A stretch of 64,000 bases of DNA from Phycisphaerales bacterium (GTDB taxonomy: Bacteria; Planctomycetota; Phycisphaerae; Phycisphaerales; SM1A02). Positions 45,723 through 54,434 of this stretch are shown here, piece by piece. Below the pieces are notes generated by a model. That model ran no database searches. It worked only from the letters and a program-made list of their open reading frames with translations, and was not told the DNA's origin. The number at the start of each line of letters is the position of its first letter. Positions within the stretch are counted from its first letter, which is position 1. The stretch lies in contig JAJDDB010000009.1 in assembly GCA_029260575.1 (NCBI GenBank), positions 62,001 through 126,000 of the forward strand, in the 5' to 3' direction. The translations under genes and the position numbers were made by a program.

Positions 45723-47138
45723 ATGGCATCCACGACGACCACCCCCAATCCGGCTGCAACCGAAGCACCACTGATGATTTCCGTCTCCGGCGTGCGCGGA
45801 ATCGTCGGTGCAACGATGACGCCTGTTGTCGCAGCGCAGTTCGCCGCCGCATTCGGAACGTGGCTCAAGCGGCGAAGCCCCGGCGATGATTTTGTCGTAT
45901 GTCTGGGGCGCGACAGCCGACCGTCGGGTTTGATGATCAACCGGGCTGCTTCCTCCGGCCTGATGTCCATCGGCGCGACGGTTATTGATCTTGGCGTTGT
46001 CGCCACGCCGACCGTTGGCATCATGATCGACCGGCACAACGCAGCCGGCGGGATGATGATTACCGCTTCGCACAATCCGATTCAGTGGAATGGGATGAAA
46101 TCGCTGAATAGTGATGGCCTTGCACCGCCGGTCGACGAAGCGTCGCAGATCATCGAGCGTTTTCACAAGCGAGATTTCGAGTACGTGTCGGTTCATAAGC
46201 TGCAACAATCACGCATTGACGATCGGGGCAATGCACTGCATGTCGAGAAGGTTCTGGCGGCTATTGACCCGGAGCCGATTCGCAGCGCGCGATTCAAAGT
46301 TGTTCTGGATTCTGTGAACGGAGCAGGATGTGTCGCTGGGCGATCGCTGCTAGAGCAGCTCGGTTGCGAGATTGTGCACATCAACGGCGACCCCACCGGT
46401 CAGTTTGCACATACACCTGAGCCCGTGAAAGAGAATCTAACGCAGCTCGCTACAGTTGTGGCCAAAGAAGGCGCAGCCGTTGGTTTTGCACAGGATCCAG
46501 ATGCTGATCGCCTGGCGATTGTCGATGAAAATGGAACGTATATCGGCGAGGAATACACCTTGGCGCTGGCGGCTTGGCGCGTGTTTAAACGTAGCGGCGG
46601 CGGCGCTACGGCGGCAAATCTGTCCACGAGCCGAATGATTGATGATGTCGCAGCAAAATTCCCGGGGAGCAGTGTCGAACGCACCGCAGTCGGCGAGGCA
46701 AATGTTGTCGCTTCGCTGAAATCGAAGCACGGCGTGATCGGCGGCGAAGGCAACGGCGGCGTGATCTATCCACCAGTGTGTTGGGTGCGCGATTCGCTGG
46801 GCGCGATGGCGCTAGTACTCGCACTCATGGCAGACAAGGCAACAACAGTTAGCGAGCTTGTTGCAGAATTGCCGAAATACGCAATGGTGAAAACGAAATA
46901 CGATCTTTCGAATATTGGCGGCGCTGCTGTTGTACCCGCAATGTTGCAACGCGTGGCTGAGCAATACGCCAACGAGCGCATGAACGCATCCGATGGTGTG
47001 CGTGTGGATTTTGCAGACGGCTGGGTACACCTTCGGCCGAGCAATACGGAGCCAATTGTGCGCCTGATTGCCGAAGCGGAATCCGAAACACGAGCGAACG
47101 AATTGGTCAAATCATTTGCAGCTTGCGCGGGACTATGA
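45723..47138 (+). CDS. Phosphohexomutase (phosphoglucosamine/phosphomannomutase family)
   Basis: A 471-residue alpha-D-phosphohexomutase. Blocks in order are ISVSGVRGIVGATM, the phosphoserine loop TASHNPIQWNG, the metal loop DPDADRLAIVD, the sugar loop GEGNGGVIYP and the phosphate loop RPSNTEPIVRLIAEAES. The order and spacing suit GlmM or ManB/PgcA; the sugar loop GEGNGG is closer to GlmM-type and archaeal mutases. GlmM would feed UDP-GlcNAc, the substrate of LpxA, but specificity cannot be proven from sequence. The ATG at 45723 was taken over a longer frame from 45690. A bidirectional terminator follows. Confidence 0.88.
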   Translation: MASTTTTPNPAATEAPLMISVSGVRGIVGATMTPVVAAQFAAAFGTWLKRRSPGDDFVVCLGRDSRPSGLMINRAASSGLMSIGATVIDLGVVATPTVGIMIDRHNAAGGMMITASHNPIQWNGMKSLNSDGLAPPVDEASQIIERFHKRDFEYVSVHKLQQSRIDDRGNALHVEKVLAAIDPEPIRSARFKVVLDSVNGAGCVAGRSLLEQLGCEIVHINGDPTGQFAHTPEPVKENLTQLATVVAKEGAAVGFAQDPDADRLAIVDENGTYIGEEYTLALAAWRVFKRSGGGATAANLSTSRMIDDVAAKFPGSSVERTAVGEANVVASLKSKHGVIGGEGNGGVIYPPVCWVRDSLGAMALVLALMADKATTVSELVAELPKYAMVKTKYDLSNIGGAAVVPAMLQRVAEQYANERMNASDGVRVDFADGWVHLRPSNTEPIVRLIAEAESETRANELVKSFAACAGL

Positions 47139-47230
47139 AGAGCCGTATGGTGGCGATGTTCATTGCACACAAAGATGAATGTGACAGACGGAGTACGCCA
47201 CGAGCTTCGACATCAGTCAGCAGAAAGCGA

Positions 47231-47256
47231 AAACCCGGCGGGGCGCGCCGGGTTTT
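47231..47256. terminator. Bidirectional terminator between mutase and hpf genes
   Basis: AAACCCGGCG and CGCCGGGTTT pair around GGGCG, with A and T runs outside. It lies between the plus-strand mutase gene and the minus-strand hpf gene. Confidence 0.8.
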
Positions 47257-47328
47257 CTCGTGAGGGGAATCTGAAGGTAGGAGAATCTGGAGGAGAAGCA
47301 GAAGGAGTTGGTACGAAGTCGCGACCGA

Positions 47329-47649
47329 TCAGGCTGCTCGTTGGCGAGTGCGACGTCGCTGCAGGTATCGGCGAACGGCTTGCTTGGCTCGACCTGCTGC
47401 GCGATTCACGACCTGGTAGACATCACGATCGCGATCTTCGATAAACAGTTGTTTACCTGACTTGAGTTCGATGCTCAGTTGCACGTGCTTGGCAGTGTTG
47501 TTTCGCGAACCATTGACACCGTTGAATCGCAGGACCACTGATCGGATGGCATGGTTGGCACGTTGTAGCGCCGTTGAAATTCGTTTCTCGACATGTATCC
47601 GTAGCGCATCGGTCGTCACAATATTCTGACTGTGTATGTGCAACTGCAT
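47329..47649 (-). CDS. hpf: Ribosome hibernation promoting factor (HPF/YfiA family)
   Basis: A 106-residue short HPF-type protein. It shows MQLHIHSQNIVTTDALRIHV, the family N-terminus, then HVQLSIELKSGKQLFIEDRDRDVYQVVNRAAGRAKQAVRRYL, the conserved C-terminal helix and basic patch. HPF binds the 30S decoding centre and inactivates ribosomes in slow growth. It lacks the C-terminal dimerisation domain of long HPF. The ATG at 47649 has an AAGGAGG eight bases upstream. It lies 46 bases after the dksA-like gene and is probably cotranscribed with it. Confidence 0.9.
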   Translation of the reverse strand: MQLHIHSQNIVTTDALRIHVEKRISTALQRANHAIRSVVLRFNGVNGSRNNTAKHVQLSIELKSGKQLFIEDRDRDVYQVVNRAAGRAKQAVRRYLQRRRTRQRAA

Positions 47650-47695
47650 GAAAACGGCCTCCTTGTTGCAAGAGGTTGAGTGTGTGAAGAAGCAG

Positions 47696-47968
47696 TTATG
47701 CTGCGAGGTATTGGTCGTGCAGGTGTTGGCATTCAATACAGCGCAGAGCCTCCGGCCGGGCGTCCAGCCGTGCATTTGCAATGCGTTCATTACAGTCGAT
47801 ACACGTTCCGTAGGTGCCGACATCCATTCGACTGAGTGCCTCAAGAGCATCAATCACTCTCGAGCGATTCATGATCGTGCCGGTTGTCGCAAGAGCGATA
47901 AGCGATTGCCGCCGTTGGTCTCGTTTGCTCATTCGTTTGGGCCTCCGGTTCATCTTTCTAGTGGTCAT
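47696..47968 (-). CDS. TraR/DksA-family C4 zinc-finger protein
   Basis: A 90-residue protein with a basic N-terminus (MTTRKMNRRPKRMSKRDQ), a short helix, and a four-Cys zinc finger (CIDCNERI ... RCIECQ, a C-x2-C-x17-C-x2-C spacing) in the DksA/TraR family. DksA-type proteins bind the RNA polymerase secondary channel and adjust transcription with ppGpp. This copy is much shorter than E. coli DksA and lacks most of the coiled coil, so it is closer to TraR. The ATG at 47968 is preceded by GGAG. A sigma-54-like promoter lies 76 bases upstream of the start. Confidence 0.85.
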   Translation of the reverse strand: MTTRKMNRRPKRMSKRDQRRQSLIALATTGTIMNRSRVIDALEALSRMDVGTYGTCIDCNERIANARLDARPEALRCIECQHLHDQYLAA

Positions 47969-48043
47969 CTGAATTCTCCATGATCGAGCGACCTTGTAAT
48001 CCACCGACGGCTCTGTCGATCCGCCGGTTGCTTGTAGATACAT

Positions 48044-48060
48044 AAACAATTGGCGTGCCA
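48044..48060 (-). promoter_or_regulatory. Candidate sigma-54 promoter for dksA-hpf
   Basis: On the minus strand the sequence reads TGGCACG, four bases, then TTGTTT. It matches the sigma-54 consensus TGGCACG-N4-TTGC except for T in place of C in the -12 element. It lies about 76 bases before the dksA-like start and next to an NtrC-type activator gene. TGGCACG also sits inside the inverted repeat TTGGCgtGCCAA. Confidence 0.5.
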
Positions 48061-48223
48061 AAACCAGGACGGTCGCCGAGCAGCCCACAAGCTATGTGTT
48101 GACATGGGTTTACGGATGTGTCGCTTCGCCGGCGATGGTTTTGCCAGCGAACATGGATTTCACATAATGCCCAATTATTGATCTTTATGATCGTAATCTG
48201 GCGACACTCGATGGGCAGCAAGA

Positions 48224-49642
48224 CTATGCGGCTGTTATCGAAATTCCAAGCTGGTCCATCTTCTTGCGAAGAGTCGTACGGCTGATGCCGAGTTGTCGGG
48301 CTGCTGGAGCGACTTTGCCGCGGTGGCGGTTCAATGCGGCGCGAATGACAGCAGCTTCAATCTGTTTGACAGCGTCCGCATGTACTTTGCCATGAGATGC
48401 TGGGGAGTTGAGCAACTGCTGGGCCAGTGCAGAAAGCGGATCTGAGGCGGCCGGCGAATGCGTTGCTTCAACAGGCGTCGTCGGGCCTATGGCTTCAGAA
48501 TTCAGCCGAATGGAATCCGGGAGGAATTCCGGGCGAAGCACCGGCCCGCGGGCCATGACCAGCGCAGCCTTGATGGCGTTTTCAAGCTCGCGAACATTGC
48601 CCGGCCAACGATAACGAAGCAATACGCGCAATGTTTCCGGCGCGAATGCGCGCACCTGTGTATCGATTTCGGTTCGAAAACGCTCAACAAAGTAATGCGC
48701 GAGCAACACTGCATCCACCTCGCGCTCGCGCAGTGGCGGCACATGAATCGTCGCCACGTTTAGGCGATAAAATAGATCCTGACGAAACTTGCGTTCGCCG
48801 ATGAGTTGTTCGAGCGGTTGGTGTGTCGCGGCAATGATGCGCACATCACAGGTGATGGTTTGCGATCCGCCGAGGCGCTGGAAGGACTGATCCTGCAGAA
48901 CGCGTAGCATCTTTGCCTGGGTGGGCAGGGGAATGTCGCCAATCTCATCGAGAAAGAGTGTGCCGCTGTCACATTGTTCGAATTTGCCGATGCGTCGATG
49001 GTCAGCGCCGGTAAATGCGCCCTTTTCGTGGCCGAAGAGTTCACTCTCCAGTAGCGTTTCGGGAATGGCGGCGCAATTTACAGCAAGAAACTGCTTGGCC
49101 CGCCGAGGGCTGTGATGCAGGATTGCTCGCGCGACTAGTTCTTTGCCCGTTCCACTTTCACCGGTGATGAGCACGTTTATTTCGCGGGGCGCAATCAGGC
49201 CGATGGATTTGTACATCTCCTGCATCGCAGGTGACTGACCGACGATCTGATCCACCTCGCGCCGGCGTTTGGATGGCTTTTCATAAACCGCAGGCACGCG
49301 GATGTCATGGCTGACACGTATCGCAGATTCAAGTTGCGTCACCAAATGTTCAGCATTGATCGGCGTGACGACAAAGTCGATAGCGCCTTTCTTGATTGCA
49401 TCAATCGCGCGCTGGCTGTCTGCAGATGTGCCATACAGCAGCGTGCATGTGCGCGGTGTCCGCTTGCGAACTGCAGCAAAATCATCGCCGCTGCAGATAA
49501 CGAGGTCCGACTGCTCCACGGTTGCCTCAGGTGCATTGAGTGTCCGGGCGATCCGGATATCGACATTCAACGCGTTGCACGCTGCTGAGAATGCTCGTTG
49601 AATGGTCTGATCATTCGAGATGAGCAGGATTTGAACAGTCAT
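48224..49642 (-). CDS. NtrC-type sigma-54 activator with degenerate receiver
   Basis: A 472-residue protein. The N-terminal receiver-like domain (1-115) lacks the usual phosphoacceptor Asp (the site reads DLVICSGDD) and the conserved Lys (FVVTPIN in place of FLxKP). The AAA+ domain (about 130-370) has Walker A GESGTGKE, the sigma-54 contact loop GAFTGA, Walker B LFLDEIGD and an intact arginine-finger region (RKFRQDLFYRLN). A Fis-type helix-turn-helix ends the protein (APAARQLGISRTTLRKKM). The ATG at 49642 was used; no strong ribosome binding site is seen. It is a likely regulator of the sigma-54-like promoter near dksA, an inference from proximity. Confidence 0.88.
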   Translation of the reverse strand: MTVQILLISNDQTIQRAFSAACNALNVDIRIARTLNAPEATVEQSDLVICSGDDFAAVRKRTPRTCTLLYGTSADSQRAIDAIKKGAIDFVVTPINAEHLVTQLESAIRVSHDIRVPAVYEKPSKRRREVDQIVGQSPAMQEMYKSIGLIAPREINVLITGESGTGKELVARAILHHSPRRAKQFLAVNCAAIPETLLESELFGHEKGAFTGADHRRIGKFEQCDSGTLFLDEIGDIPLPTQAKMLRVLQDQSFQRLGGSQTITCDVRIIAATHQPLEQLIGERKFRQDLFYRLNVATIHVPPLREREVDAVLLAHYFVERFRTEIDTQVRAFAPETLRVLLRYRWPGNVRELENAIKAALVMARGPVLRPEFLPDSIRLNSEAIGPTTPVEATHSPAASDPLSALAQQLLNSPASHGKVHADAVKQIEAAVIRAALNRHRGKVAPAARQLGISRTTLRKKMDQLGISITAA

Positions 49643-49696
49643 TGTGTGCCGCAATGGTACCGCAGGGGAAGTCTCTCTTCCTCGGCTGCATCGCGA

Positions 49697-50260
49697 TTAT
49701 GTGTGGTGCGGGCCCGCCACGGATTCATGCACTTTCCAAGTCATTGGCTCGGTTGTGCAGTCAATATGCACCACGAAAAACCCGCCGCGATGATCGCGCA
49801 CCAGCGGCCACATCACAGCCCGATCAGTTTCAGGTATGTCCAACGCCTCGACGGCTTCGATCTTGACCCATCGCATAACGCCTTCATCGAATTCCATGAT
49901 TGGAATCTCAGCATGGTCGATCGGCCGCGTGACTTCAAAGAGGAAAATGAGCCAGTGTGTGGAATGTTCATAGCCGGTTTCGGAAACGATGCCGACCATG
50001 CGAACATCTTCAGACTTCAATTGCAGGCCGGCCTCTTCGAAGATCTCTCGCATAGCGCAATCGTGCGGACCTTCGCCATCATGTACTTCGAGTTTGCCGC
50101 CGATCGGCGAAAACTTCCCGGCGTTGGGTTTCTTCGCGCGGTGCAGCAACAGAATCCTGCCGTCCTCGTCGTATAGATAGCACAGCACCGCAATGCGGTA
50201 GGGCATAGCACGCAGGTCGTGCGGGTCAATGTGCTGGGCAGCGGATTCCGGTGTCATCAT
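49697..50260 (-). CDS. Nudix hydrolase
   Basis: A 187-residue protein with a Nudix box beginning GGKLEVHDGEGP and continuing DCAMREIFEEAGLQL, with the REIFEEAG core. The box has two extra residues between the Gly and the first Glu, a variant found in some Nudix subfamilies. The N-terminal strand reads YRIAVLCYLYDEDGRILLLHRAKKPNAGKFSPIGG. Nudix enzymes hydrolyse nucleoside diphosphates linked to another moiety; the substrate is not evident. The two N-terminal Met codons (50260, 50257) are equivalent. It lies between the NtrC-type gene and dapA on the same strand. Confidence 0.85.
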   Translation of the reverse strand: MMTPESAAQHIDPHDLRAMPYRIAVLCYLYDEDGRILLLHRAKKPNAGKFSPIGGKLEVHDGEGPHDCAMREIFEEAGLQLKSEDVRMVGIVSETGYEHSTHWLIFLFEVTRPIDHAEIPIMEFDEGVMRWVKIEAVEALDIPETDRAVMWPLVRDHRGGFFVVHIDCTTEPMTWKVHESVAGPHHT

Positions 50261-50284
50261 GTGGGCAATCGTTGGTCCGGGTAT

Positions 50285-51208
50285 TCAGGAAGGTGCTGGT
50301 TGGTGATGAAGTTCGTACGGCGCCAGCGCACGCGAGATTGATTCGACGACAATCGATGGCGGTTCGGTCAACGGCAAACGGAGTAAACCAGAATCTCTGC
50401 CGAGCAATTTCATGGCGGTCTTCACGACGACAGGATTCGTATCCAGCGTCAGCAGCGCTCGAGCCAGTGGCAGCACATCTTCATGAATCTCTCGTGCGAG
50501 ATTCCAGTCGTCGGCTGCGATTGCATCACATAGCGCCGCGACGCGCTTCGGCAGCAGATTGCTGAGCACTGAAATAACGCCAGCTGCGCCGATGCTGCTG
50601 AGCGGCAACGTCAGCGGATCATCGCCGGACAGAATTGTGAGGTCAGTCCGTTCATGCACCATTGCTGCAAACCCGACATCGCCTGTCGCTTCCTTGATTG
50701 CGATGATGTTCGGATGCGATGCCAATTGTTCGATTGTTTCGAGCGTCAGGGCAACAGATGTTCTGCCGGGGATGTTGTACAACACGATCGGTAACGGGCA
50801 TGAATCAGCGATTGCCATGAAGTGGCGATACAAACCGGCCTGTGACGGCTTGTTGTAGTACGGCGTGACCTGTAGCGAGCCATCAGCGCCCGTATCATGC
50901 GCAAAACGGTGGAGTTCAACCGCATGAGCAGTGTTGTTGGAGCCGGCACCGGCTATGACTTTCAAATCCAACGGCGTGGCGATTTCGATGGTCTTTTCGA
51001 CCACAGCACGATGTTCAGCATCCGAAAGTGTCGGCGATTCGCCGGTCGTGCCGCACGGCACGACCCCTCTTACGCCGCCTTCGGCCTGGAACCTGATGTG
51101 CTGAGCCAACCGGCCGAGGTCGACAGTCGCAGCGTCCGGCCGTGCGAACGGCGTAACCAGCGCCGTGAATGCGCCATGAAAGAGGGTTTGATCGTGTGCT
51201 GAGGACAT
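50285..51208 (-). CDS. dapA: 4-hydroxy-tetrahydrodipicolinate synthase DapA
   Basis: A 307-residue TIM-barrel aldolase of the lysine/diaminopimelate pathway, joining aspartate semialdehyde and pyruvate. It shows GVVPCGTTGESPTL near residues 48-61, VTPYYNKPSQ, the catalytic Tyr in VLYNIPGRTSV, and the Schiff-base Lys in IIAIKEATGDV. GDDPLTLPLSSIGAAGVISV follows. Length and blocks fit DapA; close relatives such as N-acetylneuraminate lyase share the fold but usually differ around GGxTGE and the Tyr. The ATG at 51208 is preceded by TCCTCA-complementary GAGGA on the coding strand. Confidence 0.9.
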   Translation of the reverse strand: MSSAHDQTLFHGAFTALVTPFARPDAATVDLGRLAQHIRFQAEGGVRGVVPCGTTGESPTLSDAEHRAVVEKTIEIATPLDLKVIAGAGSNNTAHAVELHRFAHDTGADGSLQVTPYYNKPSQAGLYRHFMAIADSCPLPIVLYNIPGRTSVALTLETIEQLASHPNIIAIKEATGDVGFAAMVHERTDLTILSGDDPLTLPLSSIGAAGVISVLSNLLPKRVAALCDAIAADDWNLAREIHEDVLPLARALLTLDTNPVVVKTAMKLLGRDSGLLRLPLTEPPSIVVESISRALAPYELHHQPAPS

Positions 51209-51280
51209 AGCAGCGACTCCATGGTCGTGTTGTGAACAGCAGTGTACGGGCTGGGCGGAAGTCAGACAGGTAACCGGCGG

Positions 51281-52030
51281 TCAGCGATCCGCAGCTTCGC
51301 GCATCAGCCGTTTCATCTCAGCGACTGCACTACGGATTCCCACGTACATCGATCGGGCCACGATCGAATGGCCGATGTGCAGTTCCCGGATTCCTTCGAG
51401 CGCGGCGATCGGCTGCACATTGTAGTAATTCAACCCGTGGCCGGCATTGAACCGCATCCCTGTCTGGCGAATCTGCCGGCCGGCGGCATCTATGCGATCC
51501 AGTTCGCTGCGCACCTTTGGATGTTCAGCATCCCGGCCGGTCTGATGAAAAATCTCAGCGTACGTGCCTGTATGAATCTCGCAAACCGAGAAGCCGCATT
51601 CCGCAGCAGTGTCGATCTGTTCGGGCTCAGGATCAATAAACGCGCTGACTGTCAGTCCCGCATCCCGCAGCCGCGTGACTGCACGCGCCATGTGGTCTTT
51701 TTGGCCGGCGACATCGAGTCCACCCTCCGTGGTGACTTCTTGGCGGCCCTCCGGGACAAGCATGACCATCTGCGGGGTCGATTCGATCGCCAGATTGATC
51801 ATCTCATCGGTGGCTGCCATCTCCAGATTCAACTTGATATGTACGAGTTCTGTCAGTCGACGGACATCATGATCCTGAATGTGTCTGCGATCCTCGCGCA
51901 GATGAACTGTTATTCCGTCGGCTCCGCCAAGCTGTGCTTCAACAGCAGCCCAGACTGGGTCCGGCTCCCAGGTCCGCCGGGCCTGCCGGACTGTGGCTAC
52001 ATGGTCAATGTTCACGCCGAGTTCGATCAT
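51281..52030 (-). CDS. pdxJ: Pyridoxine 5'-phosphate synthase PdxJ
   Basis: A 249-residue TIM-barrel enzyme that joins 1-deoxyxylulose 5-phosphate and aminoacetone phosphate to pyridoxine 5'-phosphate. It opens with MIELGVNIDHVATVRQARRT, carries GADGITVHLREDRRHIQD, LVPEGRQEVTTEGGLD and FNAGHGLNYYNV, and ends with HIGHSIVARSMYVGIRSAV, all standard PdxJ blocks including the catalytic His and Glu residues. It is divergent from phoU with about 140 bases between the starts. The other pyridoxine genes (pdxA, serC) are not present in the window. Confidence 0.95.
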   Translation of the reverse strand: MIELGVNIDHVATVRQARRTWEPDPVWAAVEAQLGGADGITVHLREDRRHIQDHDVRRLTELVHIKLNLEMAATDEMINLAIESTPQMVMLVPEGRQEVTTEGGLDVAGQKDHMARAVTRLRDAGLTVSAFIDPEPEQIDTAAECGFSVCEIHTGTYAEIFHQTGRDAEHPKVRSELDRIDAAGRQIRQTGMRFNAGHGLNYYNVQPIAALEGIRELHIGHSIVARSMYVGIRSAVAEMKRLMREAADR

Positions 52031-52169
52031 TATTCAAAGCGTAGTGTGGCTGCGGATATCGAACAACCGATGAGAAATGTCAACTCTCTGCTGGCATCGA
52101 GCGCGTGGTGGTGTCAGATGTCGATGGTTATACTGCATGTTGCAGGGGCCATTCCGGCGAGGCCGACTG

Positions 52170-52856
52170 ATGTCAACCGAGCAATTCGACCACAAGCTTG
52201 CGCAGTTGAAAAACGACCTGGTGACACAGGGCGGACGTGTGGTCGAGGTCACGCTTGGTGCAGTTGAAGCTTATTTTGAGAGCGATCAGGCCAAGGCGCA
52301 TCGCGTTCTTGATGGCGATTCGGTTATCGACCGGGTTGATGTCGAGATCGAACGCGCCTGCGTCCCGATCCTGATGATGGGCGTGGCGGATGAATACCGC
52401 GTTCGATCGGTGCTGACCTTTGTCAAGATCAACAATGAAATGGAGCGGGCGGCGGACTGTGCAGTGAATATCGCAGAAGTCGTCCTCCTGGATTCCACCG
52501 GCGATGAAGCGATTCCCAAGACGTTCCGAGTGATGGCCAACAGCGTCATCGGCATGCTTCGCGATGCCAGCCGGGCCCTGGACTCGATGGATCGGGACTT
52601 GGCTGAGCGGGTGCTCGGGTATGACGATGCCGTGGATCGCTTCAAACGCGAGATCAGCCTGGATGCACAGATACGTGTTGCTGCGGGCGAATTCAGCGTC
52701 GAGTTTGCATTTCGGCTGCGGCGCGTTGTTGCCAATCTTGAACGTATTGCTGACCACTGCACGAATATCTGCGAGCAGGTGATTTATCTGAAGACGGGCA
52801 TGGTCGTTCGCCATCTGCCCGAGGGCTGGTCCAAACCCGCGCCGCCAGAGCTTTGA
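52170..52856 (+). CDS. phoU: Phosphate signalling protein PhoU
   Basis: A 228-residue protein of two related three-helix bundles. The metal-binding signatures appear as EMERAADCAVNIAEVV in the first half and NLERIADHCTNICEQVIY in the second, matching the E/DxxxD-type motif of PhoU. PhoU links the Pst phosphate transporter to the PhoR/PhoB two-component system and restrains phosphate uptake. No pst or pho genes are adjacent. The ATG at 52170 places the start directly before FDHKLAQLKNDLV; an upstream extension is not conserved. Confidence 0.9.
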   Translation: MSTEQFDHKLAQLKNDLVTQGGRVVEVTLGAVEAYFESDQAKAHRVLDGDSVIDRVDVEIERACVPILMMGVADEYRVRSVLTFVKINNEMERAADCAVNIAEVVLLDSTGDEAIPKTFRVMANSVIGMLRDASRALDSMDRDLAERVLGYDDAVDRFKREISLDAQIRVAAGEFSVEFAFRLRRVVANLERIADHCTNICEQVIYLKTGMVVRHLPEGWSKPAPPEL

Positions 52857-52970
52857 AAAGCTGTTGATGTTTGAATTGAAACTGCCCGATGATCGCAACG
52901 GCGTCATCGTTTGGCGGTGCTACTATGGTGTACCCTTTCACGCCCGAAAGATCATGCACACACGTTTTCA

Positions 52971-54425
52971 ATGAGTTCACAATCTACAGGTGCAAAGACG
53001 GTTGATCGTGTAGCGGATGTTCGCGGGAGGCTTGCTGCGCACGATCAGGAACACGTTCTACAGTTCTGGGACGAATTGTCCGCCGATGCGCAGGAATCGC
53101 TGCTCGCGCAGATCGAAGCGATTGATTTGGAGCATCTCGATACGCTGATCGGCACGTATGTGCGGGCGGAATCGTCCGTTGCCACGCCTGGTGATCTCGA
53201 ACCTGCGCCGTACTATGCGAACGACTCCGGCGGTTCATACGATCCCGATGCGTATTGTCAGACCGGCGACGAGTTGCTGCGTGCGGGAACCGTCGCAGCA
53301 TTTACAGTTGCTGGCGGTCAGGGAACCAGGCTTGGGTGGAACGGACCCAAGGGCACGTTTCCGGGCACACCGGTAACAGGCAAGCCGCTGTTTCGCTGTT
53401 TTGCCGAGCAGATTCTTGCGGCCCAGCAGCGCTACGATGTGAAAATTCCGTGGTATTTGATGACCAGCCCACTGAATGACGCTGATACGCGGGCGTTCTT
53501 CCAGGACAACAATTACTTCGGGCTCAACCGCACCAACATTTTCACATTCCCGCAAGGCACGATGCCTTCGCTGTCGCTGCCGGATGGCAAACTGTTGTTG
53601 GCGGGCAGAGGTGAACTCGCGGTGAATCCGGACGGGCACGGCGGCTCGATCAAAGCATTGCACGCCAGCGGCGCGCTGGAAGACATGACAGCCCGCGGCA
53701 TTCAATACATCAGCTACTTCCAGGTTGACAATCCGCTTGTGCATGTGATTGATCCGTTGTTTCTCGGTCTGCATGCAAGTGCGCCGGACAGCAGTGGTGA
53801 AGTATCAAGCAAGATGGTTGCCAAGACTGATCCCACTGAAAAGGTCGGCGTATTTTGTCAAAGTGCCGGCCGTACAACTGTTTTCGAGTATTCCGATTTG
53901 CCGGACGATCTCGCACAGCAGAAGAAGCCGAACGGTGAATTGCGTTTCAATGCCGGGTCCATTGCGATTCACCTGTTGTCGGTGAAGTTTGTGCAGCAAC
54001 TTACTTCCGATTCGGGCACATTCGGATTGCCGCTGCATCGTGCGGTGAAGAAGGTTCCGTATATCGATCCAGCAACCGGCACACGCGTCGAACCAACCGA
54101 ACCGAATGCTGTGAAGCTCGAGACTTTTGTCTTCGATGCGGTCCCGCTTGCAGAATCATCGATCGTGCTTGAAACCAGACGCGAAGAGGAATTCGCGCCG
54201 ATCAAGAATGCGACTGGAAGCGATTCGCCTGCCACGTCTTTTCAGCTTCAGTCCAACTATTACGGCCGGTGGCTGGAGCAGGCTGGTGTGCATGTCGCCC
54301 GAACCGAATCGGGCGATGTCGCAGCTCGTATCGAAATTTCACCGTTGACCGCTGATCGCCCGCTGGCCCTTGAGAATGCGGATCTTCCGGAACAGGTTGG
54401 CCCGGGCGACAACATCGCAATCTAG
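52971..54425 (+). CDS. UDP-sugar pyrophosphorylase (UDPGP type 1/UAP1-like)
   Basis: A 484-residue nucleotidyltransferase. The UTP-binding loop is GGQGTRLGWNGPKGTFPG near residue 118. Blocks PWYLMTSPLNDADTRAFFQ, FPQGTMPSLSLPDGKLLL, NPDGHGGSIKAL and SYFQVDNPLVHVIDPLFLG follow in the UAP1 order, with KVGVFCQSAG and FVFDAVPLAESS near the C-terminus. It probably makes UDP-N-acetylglucosamine, an entry substrate for LpxA, though UDP-glucose is possible. It is unrelated to bacterial GlmU. Its last codons lie nine bases from the convergent glycerate kinase gene. Confidence 0.88.
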   Translation: MSSQSTGAKTVDRVADVRGRLAAHDQEHVLQFWDELSADAQESLLAQIEAIDLEHLDTLIGTYVRAESSVATPGDLEPAPYYANDSGGSYDPDAYCQTGDELLRAGTVAAFTVAGGQGTRLGWNGPKGTFPGTPVTGKPLFRCFAEQILAAQQRYDVKIPWYLMTSPLNDADTRAFFQDNNYFGLNRTNIFTFPQGTMPSLSLPDGKLLLAGRGELAVNPDGHGGSIKALHASGALEDMTARGIQYISYFQVDNPLVHVIDPLFLGLHASAPDSSGEVSSKMVAKTDPTEKVGVFCQSAGRTTVFEYSDLPDDLAQQKKPNGELRFNAGSIAIHLLSVKFVQQLTSDSGTFGLPLHRAVKKVPYIDPATGTRVEPTEPNAVKLETFVFDAVPLAESSIVLETRREEEFAPIKNATGSDSPATSFQLQSNYYGRWLEQAGVHVARTESGDVAARIEISPLTADRPLALENADLPEQVGPGDNIAI

Positions 54426-54434
54426 GGTCATTCA

